From Ulva prolifera (lineage: Eukaryota > Chlorophyta > Ulvophyceae > Ulvales > Ulvaceae), in contig CM041197.1 of the NCBI GenBank assembly GCA_023078555.1, forward strand, positions 8,216,842-8,280,841: a stretch of DNA of 64,000 bases, written 5' to 3'. How positions within the stretch are numbered: position 1 is the first letter of the stretch; every line of letters begins with the position of its first letter. Made by a program: the position numbers and the translations under genes. Below the pieces are notes generated by a model, which saw only the letters and a list, made by a program, of their open reading frames with translations, ran no database searches and was not told where the DNA came from. Below are positions 1 through 11,097 of the stretch, piece after piece.

Positions 1-289
1 TGTCAACACTGCCCGTTTCGTTCCCCGCCCTGTCGCAAGCCGAGGTGAGCACTTCGGGCTGTCGCCATGTTGCAGGGCGCGCATAATTTGATTCGTGTGC
101 ATGTAGTTGTCGCCTAAGTTGTTGTTGCGCTCACCTGATCACGCCTAGGTGTGCAGCTCGTCCAACGCATCGATGCCAACCGTTTCGGCATTCACGGCCC
201 GCTATTCACACATGGTGAGGCATGCAGGCCTAGGAAGACGTAACTATGCCTGACAACATGCAATACGAGGGCATCCACATTTGCGCTAC
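1..289. other. 5' flank of the receptor-like gene
   Basis: No convincing coding frame, RNA gene or TATA box seen. It presumably holds the promoter and 5' UTR of the gene starting at 290. Confidence 0.4.
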
Positions 290-3200
290 ATGATGTGGCC
301 ACGGCGAACGCAGATGCCTGTCATGTCGTGGTTCCGAGTGGACGCAGGGTGCTCGGACGTTTGGTTGCCGGTACTGCTGCTGGCATTCCTTACAGCGCAG
401 ATCGCCCTCGCGCAAATAGCTCCGCAAGTCATCACCACTGGCCTCGAGCTTCAGAAAGTCATTCGACAGGGAGCGCAGGACGTCGTCGTCACCAACCATT
501 TTGATGCACGATTTCTAAACAGCACCAGTGGCTCAACCTTCCTGGTGCGGTCAGACCTCAGAACACTACAGGTGCGCTACCTTCCTGATGAAACAATCTT
601 CTCCTGTATCATCTGCTCGTGATGCTTCTTCTCTCACCTGCTGAACATGCAACATCCACTGCAGCTGGACCGCTGTCAGCCATGGCTGTGCAGCAGCTCC
701 TTCACCAGCCGCACTTCCCTCAAATCCCAACAGGTACCAGCTAACGCTTATTGGAGGAAGCTTACATAATGGAGGGATATAGCATGTAGGGAGCATGTGA
801 GGGAGCTGTGCCTCCAGCCATGGCGAGCGCAGTCGAGGATGTTGACTTCATCTCCCTCAGGCCTGGCCAGTGCCTCATCATCGCCGATGAACGCCTATTT
901 GAGATACGCACGTCCAGCACCCACGTACAGCTCGGTATGGACAACCTGTACCTGCGTATTCAGCGCCTCGACAAGAGCCGGGAGCCCGAGCTCATGGCCT
1001 TCAGCGGGGCGTCGGTGTGGCTCACCAACATGACACTGCAGGGCGATGGCCCCGGCGGAGCTGCCCGGGCTCTCTGGCCGTACAGGAATGCCATGGTCCG
1101 CATCAGTGGTGCGTCCCCTCTCTTGCCTGGGTTTCATCCCACTTTATGAAATGCCAGCGGCCCTCTACGCTGAAGCCGGCCACCCCCTTGTTGCGCACTA
1201 CACTGTTGCATGATGCCCCACAACAGCCTTCAGGGATGCCATGTCATTGACCTTTGCGGGCCGTGAGAGGAGCGAAATCACCCCCCCCCCCCCCCAACAC
1301 CGCACCGCCAACTCAATCCAGGACCCGGACGTGCTGAAGACACTGCTGTGGCCACAGCATTTGCCGTGCTCGCACAGCACCACAGCAACCTCACAGAGCT
1401 GCCGATCGTGTAACCTGCTCCCCTCCACCCCACTCCGGATCTCGCACATGTACAACCAGAATACCCTGACCCTCCCGTCTGCTGCCACAGACTCCACCAT
1501 CCTCAACTGGAGCGGAGACTCCAGTCCGCTCGCGCTCATCGAGAACAACAGCAGCCTCTCCATCGCCTCCAGTGCCCTCCGCGACATCAGGACCACCACC
1601 GGCAACAGTGCCGCCGTCTCCGCGCGGGAGGTCGCCGCCTTCATGCCGTCCACCGCCGCCGTCACCTCCTCCAGCCTCACGCGCGTCGTGTCCCCGTTCT
1701 TCGCGCTCGAGCGCCCCGGCGCCGCGCGCTTCTATTCAGACGACGGGCTGCTGGTGCGAGGCACAGACGGCGAAACGGATGAGGCCGAGCGGCTGCCTGC
1801 CGCGCAGGCCGGCACGCCGCTGCTGCCCGCGGCCGGCAACCCGATCCTGGTGCGCACTGCTGCGCATGCTGGGCGTGCTGTGATAGGGTTCGGGATCGCG
1901 TTACAGGACGCGGTACGTGGCGGTCGGTGGTGCATGAGGGAGTGGTGGGCGGAGGTTTCCAGTGCGGGGTCGCATTCACAGGGCTGCCATTCACAAATGA
2001 GGCAGGAATGTTTAGAATTGTTCTGTATGACCCGGCCCAATGACGCGTCACCGGTACTGGCAGGCTTCTCCTACCGTGGTGGCTATTGCAAGCACGGAGC
2101 GCCATCAATGTGAGCGGGAAGTGATGCCCGGCAGCGTGGTAGGCGCACGCACGTGTGCACATCCATGCCCCGCCGCGGTATGCGTGCCAGCGTGCTGCGC
2201 CCCAGCACGACACAAGCTCCCACAATCTGTGCGCTGTGCGCTGTGCGCTGTGGCCGCAGGCCCGCCCTGACGCCATGACCCGCCATGCAGGCTTCGGCAG
2301 AAGCGGCCCCGGTCGATGACGACGGAACCTCTCCCGTAATCTTTGATTACGACACTGCCCCGTACCCGCGTGTGGAAGCAGAAGGTGACCCTTTAGCCAG
2401 GCCCCCTCCCACCGCGTCGCCGACGAACCCACCCATCACATTGCCCTCCCTGGGGCCCCCGGAGCACGATGCGGACTCCGGCCCAGACACGGCCCTCGCC
2501 ATCGGGGCTACACTCGCTGCCGTGGCCGTCGTTGTGATGCTCCTGGCCGCCGTATTGGCGCTGAAGCGCAAGCGCAAAGAGGCTGTGGAGGCTGTGCCGC
2601 TGCCACCCCAGCAGGCTGCAGTGCGTGCCGTCTCCCCCACCCCCCCTCCTCCCCACTCCGGCCCATTTGGCCGTGGCGGTCGCTCTGTGCCATAGCTGCG
2701 GCTGACGGTTACATGGAGCATGCTGATTTCAGCCATGTCATGTATGGACGCTGATGGATGCAGCTGAGCCGTGTCCGCGCTTGCATCACCGTGCGGCTCT
2801 GCCACGCTGCAGCCTTCGCCGCAGGTGCAACTAAGAGGCTGCACCATGGCACAAGCTGATGCGTGAACTGTTGTCTGACTGCCGGAGTTGACACGGCGTG
2901 GCCGCGTTCAGCAGTGCATGAGGCTGCCATGTGGCAAGCAGCATGTGAACCGCTCAGCACGCCGCCAGACAGGTGGAGCGCGCCCTTGCCCCGCGGACCC
3001 ATAATCCAGAACCTGTTCACAGATGTGTGTTGGCCTGTGCCGTGGTCAAGGACATTGACACAATCAAAAGCGTGCGCTCCGGTCGTCCATATGCAGACCA
3101 CCTGTTTGACGAGGACAACGGCGGAGAAGCAGGCCGTGTCGCAACTCATCTGTGTTCCCGCAGGTTCACGCTAGCAGGCCTCCCGCTGCAGCGCATGCAA

Positions 3201-6200
3201 TCCATGACCCCAGGTCAGGCCCCTACTACCCCCATGCCTACCCACCTCTCGCAACACCCGCTGTGCACGCTGCCGCCCCGGCGCACTCCTTTGGCGCCGC
3301 GGGACGCGGCCCCGGCGCCGTCGCAGTGGGGCCACCGTGGGCGGGCACATCGCCGCGCGGCTCGATGAGCTCGCCACAGGACAGCCGTAGCCTGGCCCAG
3401 GATTCTGTTATGGCGGCATCTAGTATGTCGCAGCCGGGAGACGGAATGTGGTCACAGCAGTCCGTCCTCCACCCTGAGCCGACCCTGCCGTACATTCCCC
3501 CCGCCCGTCCGCACCTGCCGCACGCCCGTACGTGCCTTGTCCATGCTAGGGTCGTAGCTGGACTGCCCTCGTGGCCACTGCTCGCGAATCCCGGGCCGGG
3601 GTGCACCTCGGCACTGCACTATGGTGAGAATGCAGCGCACCTTCCCTGCTCGATGGCGGGGGAACCACAATGCATGCATGCATGCCTGCCTTTGCGATGC
3701 ATGCACTGTGATCCCTCCGCATGGTACACCAGGGTGTACCGCCCCCTGTCCCACGTCCTTGTGCCATGATGGCCATCGACGTGACGCGCTGCTCACATTT
3801 GAATGAGCTGGTGTCATTTCCAGATTCTGTACACATGATCAACCGCATGCATGCATGCGCGGCTGTGCCCGAGCGGCGATTGCTGCCGCTGCGCCGGAAG
3901 CTTTGGCCCTGCCAGGGGGGTCCCTTGCATCCTCCGCCTGAGCCCCCCTCCCGTGTCCTGCACATGCGCCGTCATCCTCAAGTCCAAGCAGCACCAGAGC
4001 ATACCTGCATAGGCACCCTCAGCAGCCGTGATCAAACTCAGAGCTCTCGCCTCATGCTGAGTCATGTCCATGACAGTTGACCAAGACAGCCACCGACTGC
4101 CGCGGCTGGCGCAGGGATGCGGAGTCGCCGACGGCGGCGGTGGAGGCGCTAGAGGCCGCCCTCGACGCCATGCACTCCACCCAGACCCCCTTCTTCCGCA
4201 ACCGTCACCGCCTCTGCGCCTCCATGCACCGCCGCAACGGCGGCCAGGGCATCGTGCAGTTCGCTCACGCCGACAACCCCCAGACCTGGGTGCGAGCCCC
4301 TCGGAGCCCCCCGCTACACATGCATGGCTCCCGTGCATTGCATCTGCCCCATGACAGCTGCGTCGCGCCGTCCCAAGAACCGGACCCCAGAATCGGCGCC
4401 GAAGCTGCGGTCGCCGCGGTGCACGCTGCGTTGTATGTTTGTGCAGTTTGCTCAGACGCGAAAACCCCCCCTGCTGCAGTGTGTGGGGTAGGACACATAT
4501 GTCGGCTTGGGCCGCGGCTGTGTGCAGCAGCCTCAGTCTATGGTCGTGTACAGCTGTCCCAGGTGCTACGACAGGTTACAACATACCAACCTCACTTGAT
4601 CCTCAGACATACAGCACTGCGGACATACCGCCGTCTTGTCGACTGCCCAGCCGACTCAAATGGTCTCGACTTCATGCCAGCGCCATGGCTCCCACTGTGC
4701 TGGTGTGCGGGAGCCTGCAGAACGCCGCGTGCTGTGGCGTGCTGTGGTGTGCGGGAGCCTGCAGAACGCCGCCAGCAACACAGCGGCCCCCGTGTCAGTC
4801 CAACAACGGTCCTGAGAACCCATGAAATGCTCTATTTGAAACCCTGGCCCACGCCCGCAGGTGGCTGTGAAGTTCTATACGCACCAGCCGGCGTTCGAGG
4901 CGGAGCGCGCGATGCATGACCTGCCGCAGGTACGCGTGATGATGACGGCGACAATAGCGGTGGAGGACAACGCGGGGGGCGCCTGGCGGGCGCCGAACGG
5001 CTACGTGTTCCCGCCGTTCATCATCATGGAGCGTGGCGAGAGCCTCGCCGATTTTGCTGGGTTCATGCATCGGTGGGGTGTGGACAGCACCGCCTTTGTC
5101 ACCGCCTTGCAGGTGCGGGGGCGTGTCTAAGGCCCGCCTGCGGCGCGTCTGCTGTGGCGGTGTTTGTGCAACTGCCGCACCGATGCTCCCCTCGCCGGTG
5201 GTTTGCGGGAGAGCTGCTGTGGGCTCGACAGGCAGTAGTCGAAGCCGGGCCCCTCCGCATGGAGCGTTCCGGGGCCATCAGTGTTTGAATATGACCGATT
5301 TGCTCACGTGTGTCAATCGGCCGCCTCATGTGGTGAAGGAATTGGAAGGCTCGATCTGAGGCGAGATTCGGTCCATTGGCCGTTTGCGTCCAGGACACAC
5401 GTGCAAGTCCGTACTTTGAGACCGTGCGTTGCTTGTGCCGATGCTGCAAAGTGCACTCAAAGCAGGGCTGATCAGGGTGTGACTGACGTGCTGCGTGCCT
5501 GCGCACGAATTCGAACAATGCATGCAATAGGCCCAGGGCCGTCCGCGCATGTCGCGCTTCATGCAGGTGCTGTCGAACTGCGCCAGGGCACTAGAGAAGC
5601 TGCATGCCATGGGCTGGGCGCACGGCAACATCAAGCCCAGCAACATCCTGTGCCGCCCCCAGCAGCATGACTGGACGCTCATAGACTTTGGCTGCGCTGC
5701 CCGGACAGGTGCGCCCCCGGCCTCCCCGGCTGCGCTCCGTCGCCCCTCCACATTGAAATCCGCTGGGGTCTCGATCTGAAGTGTGAGAGGTTGCAGCGGC
5801 TACGGCCGTGTCGGCACTCCGCAATCCTGGTGATGAGCCAGACTGAGTTGGTGTTTGAGCACAAAGGGACAGGCCATTGCATCGCAAAAGCCCAGGATCG
5901 TCACATCCGTAATAGAAGCTGCGATGAAGGGTGTGCCTGTTGCTGATTCAGACACAGAAAAGAAGGAAAGGCATGTAGCACCAAACCAGAGGTACAAGCT
6001 ATAGTGCTAGTGGAATCTCGATATAATCAAGTCTCCAGATTCTGCAGAGCATGCTGCAGGCACAACGGCACCGCTGGCGCCCTCGCTCAGTTACGCCCCC
6101 CCGGAGGTGGCACACCTCATCGAAGCCGGAGCCCGTTCAGCCCCCGCCGCCGCCACAGCCGACGTGTGGGCGATCGGGGTGATAGGGTTTGAGCTGCTCA

Positions 6201-6478
6201 CCGGCGAGCGCGCCTTCCCGGCCGCCGAGGAGCCGCCGCAGAGCGGCGACGGCCCCGACCCTGTGGTTCTGGCCGCGCTGGCCGGCAGGGCGCCGTTGCC
6301 GTGGGAGGCTGCGGCGCCGGGCGTGGAGGCGCGGCTAGAGAAGTTGAGGGGCATGAAGCATACCCTACTGCTGTGTCTGGAGCGCGACCCTGAGAAGCGG
6401 CCGACGGCGCAGGCACTGCTCGTGTCGTGTGACCGTGTATTTGACGACGAGATGCTGCCGCTCTCAAATTCCGGCTGA
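290..6478 (+). CDS. Receptor-like transmembrane protein with atypical kinase domain
   Basis: Ten phase-consistent exons: 290-571, about 694-733 (40-nt micro-exon, least certain), 833-1108, 1491-1849, 2291-2620, 3164-3527, 4090-4289, 4861-5112, 5537-5708 and 6060-6478, giving about 897 aa. An N-terminal hydrophobic signal (LPVLLLAFLTAQIALA) is followed by a region of about 300 aa with strand/turn periodicity (e.g. GASVWLTNMTLQGDG), which I infer to be a beta-helix-like ectodomain. A Pro-rich stalk, one TM segment near residues 386-411, a KRKRK stop-transfer and a Pro/Gln-rich juxtamembrane region follow. The kinase domain shows GGQGIVQFA (Gly loop), VAVKF with the beta-3 Lys, DFG (about residue 751), YAPPE, DVWAIG and RPT. 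The catalytic loop reads HGNIKPSN, so the HRD Asp is Asn; this suggests a pseudokinase or atypical kinase, as in several plant receptor kinases. An alternative junction 3531/4115 is equally in phase. The start is the first ATG of two in tandem. Confidence 0.8.
4693..4774. repeat. Short direct duplication in a receptor-gene intron
   Basis: A unit of about 25 bp (gtgtgcgggagcctgcagaa and following bases) occurs twice, separated by gtgctgtg-type simple sequence. It lies wholly inside the intron 4290-4860. Confidence 0.7.
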
Positions 6479-7752
6479 AGGGTAGCTGTAGTCTCGCAGC
6501 CATGGGACCTCGGGGCTCCAGCGTGGAGCCGTTAATAGTTTACATGGCCGTTACCCATGCATGCACACTACGATGCCGAGTCAGTTCCGCTAGCAAGGGG
6601 CGCCTACTGCCCCCGCCAGGAGTCGATGTTCCTGAGGTTCTGGGCGTGCAGTCACGCATGCGTGCGCCAATGCGGATGGCGAGCACACAAGTGGTTTACC
6701 CGTGCAGCACATGTGGTCCCGCTGATTCGGAGTTGTCAATGTCCTCTTCAGGATACGGCTCAGTAGATTCAGATGTACTTTGCTTTGCACATGCAAGCGG
6801 ACTGTGGCTGCCTCCGCCGCCGCCGCGTTGCGCTGTGCCGCCCGCCAGCGCCGCAGGGCGCTAGGTGTGTATCCTCGCCCGCGATTGTCACACGTGTTGA
6901 GCATGTGAGGCCTAATTTGTAAATGCCGAACGCCGACCCGATGCCGGCACGGTGCGAATACGAGATGCCGCATCGGCCCTGGCCTGCCAGTGGCCGCGGT
7001 CAGGAGCCTGGGGCTGCCGGAGCAGGGCAAGTCGACCTTGATCATAGAGCCCTCCATGCACCTGCAGCTCTATGCCATGCGCATGCGTTCCATGCACCTG
7101 CATCAAAGTGCCTTAGTGCATGGCGTGATGAAGCCAAGATAGTATGATGCTGTGTGTAAGCCGGCATTCGGGTTTCACTGTCGCATTCGTGCGGCGCATG
7201 CCGAAGAGGCATCGCTGAATCTTCCTCCATTCTCCGCGATGTACAGTGGATCCTTAGCTGCGGCAGGATTGGGTCACGTGCGGGCCCCTGTGCATGGGGT
7301 CCCCTGTGGGGGTGGCAAGGGGTTCTGTCTCGCCTTCTTCTGAGATTTCATGTCGTACAGGGTCGTTTGTTAAGTCAAGCATGCTGTTGCACAAAGGGAG
7401 TCACATGGTGGACTCATTCACATTTGGGTCAAATCTGCGGCAGCAGGCGCTAAGCAGTGCTGTTGTGTTGCGGATGCTGGTCTTGGAGAGCCGGGATTCG
7501 CAGTGGTGGTACACCATATTGATGGCGACGGTGCGACAGCACTTGCAACACAACACATGGCATGTCCGCCGTGGAAGTGCACACAGGGCACGCACACAGC
7601 CAATATGAGAATGCTTCAAGTGATGAACTTCCCTCTTACACTCAATCTTCATCGACCTTCACGAAAAGCATGTGCCATCGATAGCGCGCCTGTCAAAACA
7701 ACTGGTGTGCCGCGTATTCAGTTGACGTTCCCATCTGCACCAACGGACAGCT
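6479..7752. other. Intergenic region with a SINE 3' piece
   Basis: Between the receptor-like gene and TIM13. It contains the SINE fragment at 6688-6788. Otherwise I see only short overlapping open frames without family signal and repeated gcatgc palindromes. Confidence 0.5.
6688..6788 (+). mobile_element. SINE fragment (3' half)
   Basis: Contains the family core tcggagttgtcaatgtcc followed by ggatacggctcagtagattc and a degenerate TTTGC/TTTAC tail. It matches the copies at 10.2, 21.6, 36.1 and 47.7 kb. The tRNA-like head is missing. Confidence 0.8.
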
Positions 7753-8418
7753 ATGTCGGGACAATCGGAAATCGAGCAGGTGAGTGCCCGTTTGGAGCTT
7801 GATCGCCAAGTTGCCAGCTTTGAGAGTGTTGCGAGTTTGAGTGTGTACGCAATTCCAGGTAAGGCAGATGACAGCCATGATGCAAGTTCAAGAATTTATA
7901 CAGGTCTGTAACGCAGCTCTGATCATACACGTTTTTGTAAATGCTGGTATCATTGCGTGTGCCTGTGATGGTGCAGTTATGATGTCCGACGTGACCTGCG
8001 GCCAACGCTGCGCCAAGACGTTGCCACTATGCAGACCGTGCGAGATAAGTGCTTCGACAAGTGTATAACTAATCCAGGAAGGTCACTCAGTGTTAATGAG
8101 CAGACCTGCCTTCAACGATGTGTAGATCGCTATGGAGAGGTATGTCTTCCAGAACAACGAAAGCTCATCCTTTGCAGCAGTCGCCTCACACCTCACGTAG
8201 CCCGCTAGAACCCGGGAAACTGCAACTGCTGTCATGTGTATCGACTTTTCGTTTCTGCCAGCCGAGAACACCAGTGCTGGGGTGTGACAGGACGGCCAAC
8301 ATGGTGGCATTTGAGCTAGCAACCCAGCTGCAACGCCCTTATCGCGCCATACCGATAAGGCAACTTCTTGCAGGTACTAGAGGTGGTGCAACGAGCGATA
8401 GCAGAAGAGGGCATGTAA
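7753..8418 (+). CDS. TIM13: Mitochondrial small TIM chaperone, Tim13 type
   Basis: Four small exons (7753-7779, 7859-7903, 8035-8139, 8374-8418), all phase 0, encode 73 aa starting MSGQSEIEQ. The twin CX3C motif is plain: CFDKC, then 14 residues, then CLQRC, the exact Tim13 spacing, with the Tim13-like PGRSL and EQTC between. The upstream helix reads IEQVRQMTAMMQVQEFIQ, like the EQVK...NAQELLQ helix of animal Tim13. Known role: with Tim8 it forms a hexameric chaperone in the mitochondrial intermembrane space that escorts hydrophobic precursors to TIM22 or SAM; the four cysteines form two disulfides through Mia40. The protein is shorter than the usual 85-100 aa, mainly at both tails. Splice sites are AG/GTGAGT, AG/GTCTGT and AG/GTATGT. 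The individual exons are 27-105 nt and would be missed by simple ORF calling. Confidence 0.92.
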
Positions 8419-11097
8419 TATGTCCCTGCCTTGTTCCATACACGCAGTCAACGCTGAAGCAGCCATCCACTTATCATTGGACCTGGGCCTCGCACACAAG
8501 CACCAATGCCAAGATTTTTGAGACCATAATCGAGTCATGATTTGATAACTGGATTGAAACTGGGATTTCATTCATGCCGCTCGTGTTGGCATCTAATGCT
8601 CTGTGGATTCGCGTTTCTTGCAGGCCCATCTCTGCTGTGCCGGCCGCCCCAATCACCCAATCATCGGCCGTGCTCTTGCACAGTGAATGAAATCATACAG
8701 CACCGGAGGATGTTTTTTTAACGTCGTTCTGGCAATGCATCGTGCTGTCATGCCTCGCCCACCGCCAGAACCGACCGCACGGCTGGTGGCATGCAACGTA
8801 GCTGTCCATACACAAGGCACGCAGTAACACTGTTCCGACGAACCACCCCCTTGCTCCGCCTGACGCCTCTCACCGCAGATCAGTCTCCTGCAGCGCACTA
8901 TGTCTTCGTTAGACTGGACGATCTGTTCTGCACCCTGCACGCTTCGCCCCTCCGCAAGGTCCATGACCGTAACACATGCAGTCACCTGCATGGTGCAGTG
9001 TCAGTAACATGTCCTGCACCGCCACAACGCACGACACTCACGGCCGCTTGACATTTCGAAACACTACTACCATGCAGATCGATAGTGCTCGCTGCACCCA
9101 CCGGCACAGGTCATTGCTCATACCTGTTGTGAGGCGAAATGACTTGACCAGAATTACAGTAATAATCCCCCATAGGACTTAACAGGTAGTGTCCTTATAC
9201 ACGGTCTCAAACACGAGTCCCGTGTACAGTCAAGTCTCATGCATGTATCTCACTATGTCGGGCTGACCAGATCACTCACATCAATACCCACTGCCTTGCT
9301 GAACCTGCTCAGCCTAAAACTCTGACTGGTGGCAGAACTCCTCTAGCTCCAGCTGCCGCATGCAGCTTCACTGGCCTCCCCTCTCGCCTGACCGCGCGCA
9401 TCGAATGCCCCTCCGTCCTGGGCCATGTCAGCTTGGTATGCACAGCTCACCCTACCCTTCCACCAGCTCGAAGTTCTGTTCGTGTTACGGGATGGCACTC
9501 GAGAGGCTCCCTTGGACACAGGCAGCACCGCCCCTCCGGTCTGAATACACAGTACAACGTTTGCACAGGTGTATGTGGTGTTCGTATTAGCATCGCCCGC
9601 ACTCACTGTACCTCCGCAGCGGCTGTTTCACTCGGCAACACGTCCGACTGTGCTTCAGCAATTGCGCTGCTCTCGCGTGCCTCCAGCACCCCTCGATTCG
9701 CCCCCGGCGCTGAGGTGCCTGGCCAATGCTGTCATGCATGCACTTCCGAGTTCGCCTGTTCAAGCAGCTGCAGGTGGCAACCGCAGGGTTCTCCTCGGAG
9801 CGGGCGGAGCCGGCCCCACAGCGAGCTGTGTCATCAGTGTGGGGTGACCCAACTTGGATCGCGAGTTGCAGTCACCGAGTCTCGAGGTCGTGTGGTCGTG
9901 ATCGCGGGGTGGCAGCCCCTCCCGGCAAATCCAGGCAGCGGCCAATCTCGGTGCACCTGTGCAGAGCAGTGCTGGGTCATCGGGCCCAATCACATAGAGC
10001 AATTCCAAATATTCAGATCTAATTTCGGGGTGGCAATGCTGGAAAACCTGCAAAGCGACCCAACACGTGTGCAGAGCGCAGGTTCACAGCACGTCTGATT
10101 CATTCAATGTACTAGCTGCGCTGTGCGCTCGGGTCACCACGTCGCCTCTCGAGAAGCAAGGATTATAGTCTCAAGATTACATGTCTCTGAGCTCGGCATA
10201 TGTGGTCCCGTTAACTCGGAGTTGTCAATGTCCAGTAGGGTACGGCTCAGTAAATTCAGATTTACTTTACGTTACATGTAATCTTCAGACTATAATCCTG
10301 AGTAAGCAACAGGCTGCCTGTGCTGCAGTGAACACTGTATTGCCCACCACTACCCCCCGGGGGCCATCAGGGAGGCCACGGAACAGGCAATGCCCCCTGT
10401 GTGTGTTGCGTGTGCAAAGCTGGACATGCAGTGGCCACCGGGGGCGGGGCAGCATGCAGACATTCCCATGCGTCCGCGTGTGTGGCGCGGCTGATCACTT
10501 GCCTTCATGAAGGCAGTCGGAGGGTGGACCCCGGCGGGCAGGCGCCGAGACCGCACCTCTGCATGCATGCGCCCCGAACGATACGGCGGGGGTGCTTGCT
10601 GCAGTTCAGATCATCTGCATTACACGCTGCATCGGCGGCACCCACGGGCCCGGACATCACACGTACAAGATAAGAACCTCGAGGAAACGAGGGGGAGGCT
10701 GTGTGTCTACGGGCTACCCCCCTACGCGCGCGCCTTCCCGCCCCGGCCCCGCCGCCGAGGCATACAAAGCCGCGCCACTTGAACTCTCATGCGTTGACAT
10801 GGAACCATAGTGACACAAGGGATATCCACGCTACAAGCGGATGCGGGCGCCGCGGCGGGACCGCTGCGATCTCGCAGCCGCCACCGCACACATCAGGAGA
10901 CCACCGGCAGCCCCAGACGGCCGCCACCATGAGAAAAGAACGACACGAGAAAACATCGGCCATAGCCGCAAGCGCGCCCCGCCCGGCCCCACTCCGTCCA
11001 TGCACCGCACCACGGCGGCGCGCATTAAATCATTCCCCCATTATCTCGGCATGTATAGCGCATGGAGCGCATGCATGCGAGTACGCGTGCACACAGG
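8419..11097. other. Intergenic region, no confident gene
   Basis: Between TIM13 and the 3' end of the lyase gene. It holds a SINE 3' piece at 10.2 kb. A frame of about 220 codons without an ATG (9433-10098, +) is open but has no recognisable domain, and other frames are also open here, so I do not call it. Confidence 0.4.
10194..10277 (+). mobile_element. SINE fragment (3' half)
   Basis: Near-identical to the 3' part of the 21.6-kb copy: catatgtggtcccgttaact, the tcggagttgtcaatgtcc core, ggtacggctcagtaaattc and a TTTACTTTACGTTAC tail. Confidence 0.85.

Noticed and set aside
9433-10098. Open + strand frame of 221 codons
   Set aside because: No ATG start, no domain, and other frames on both strands are also open over the same stretch.
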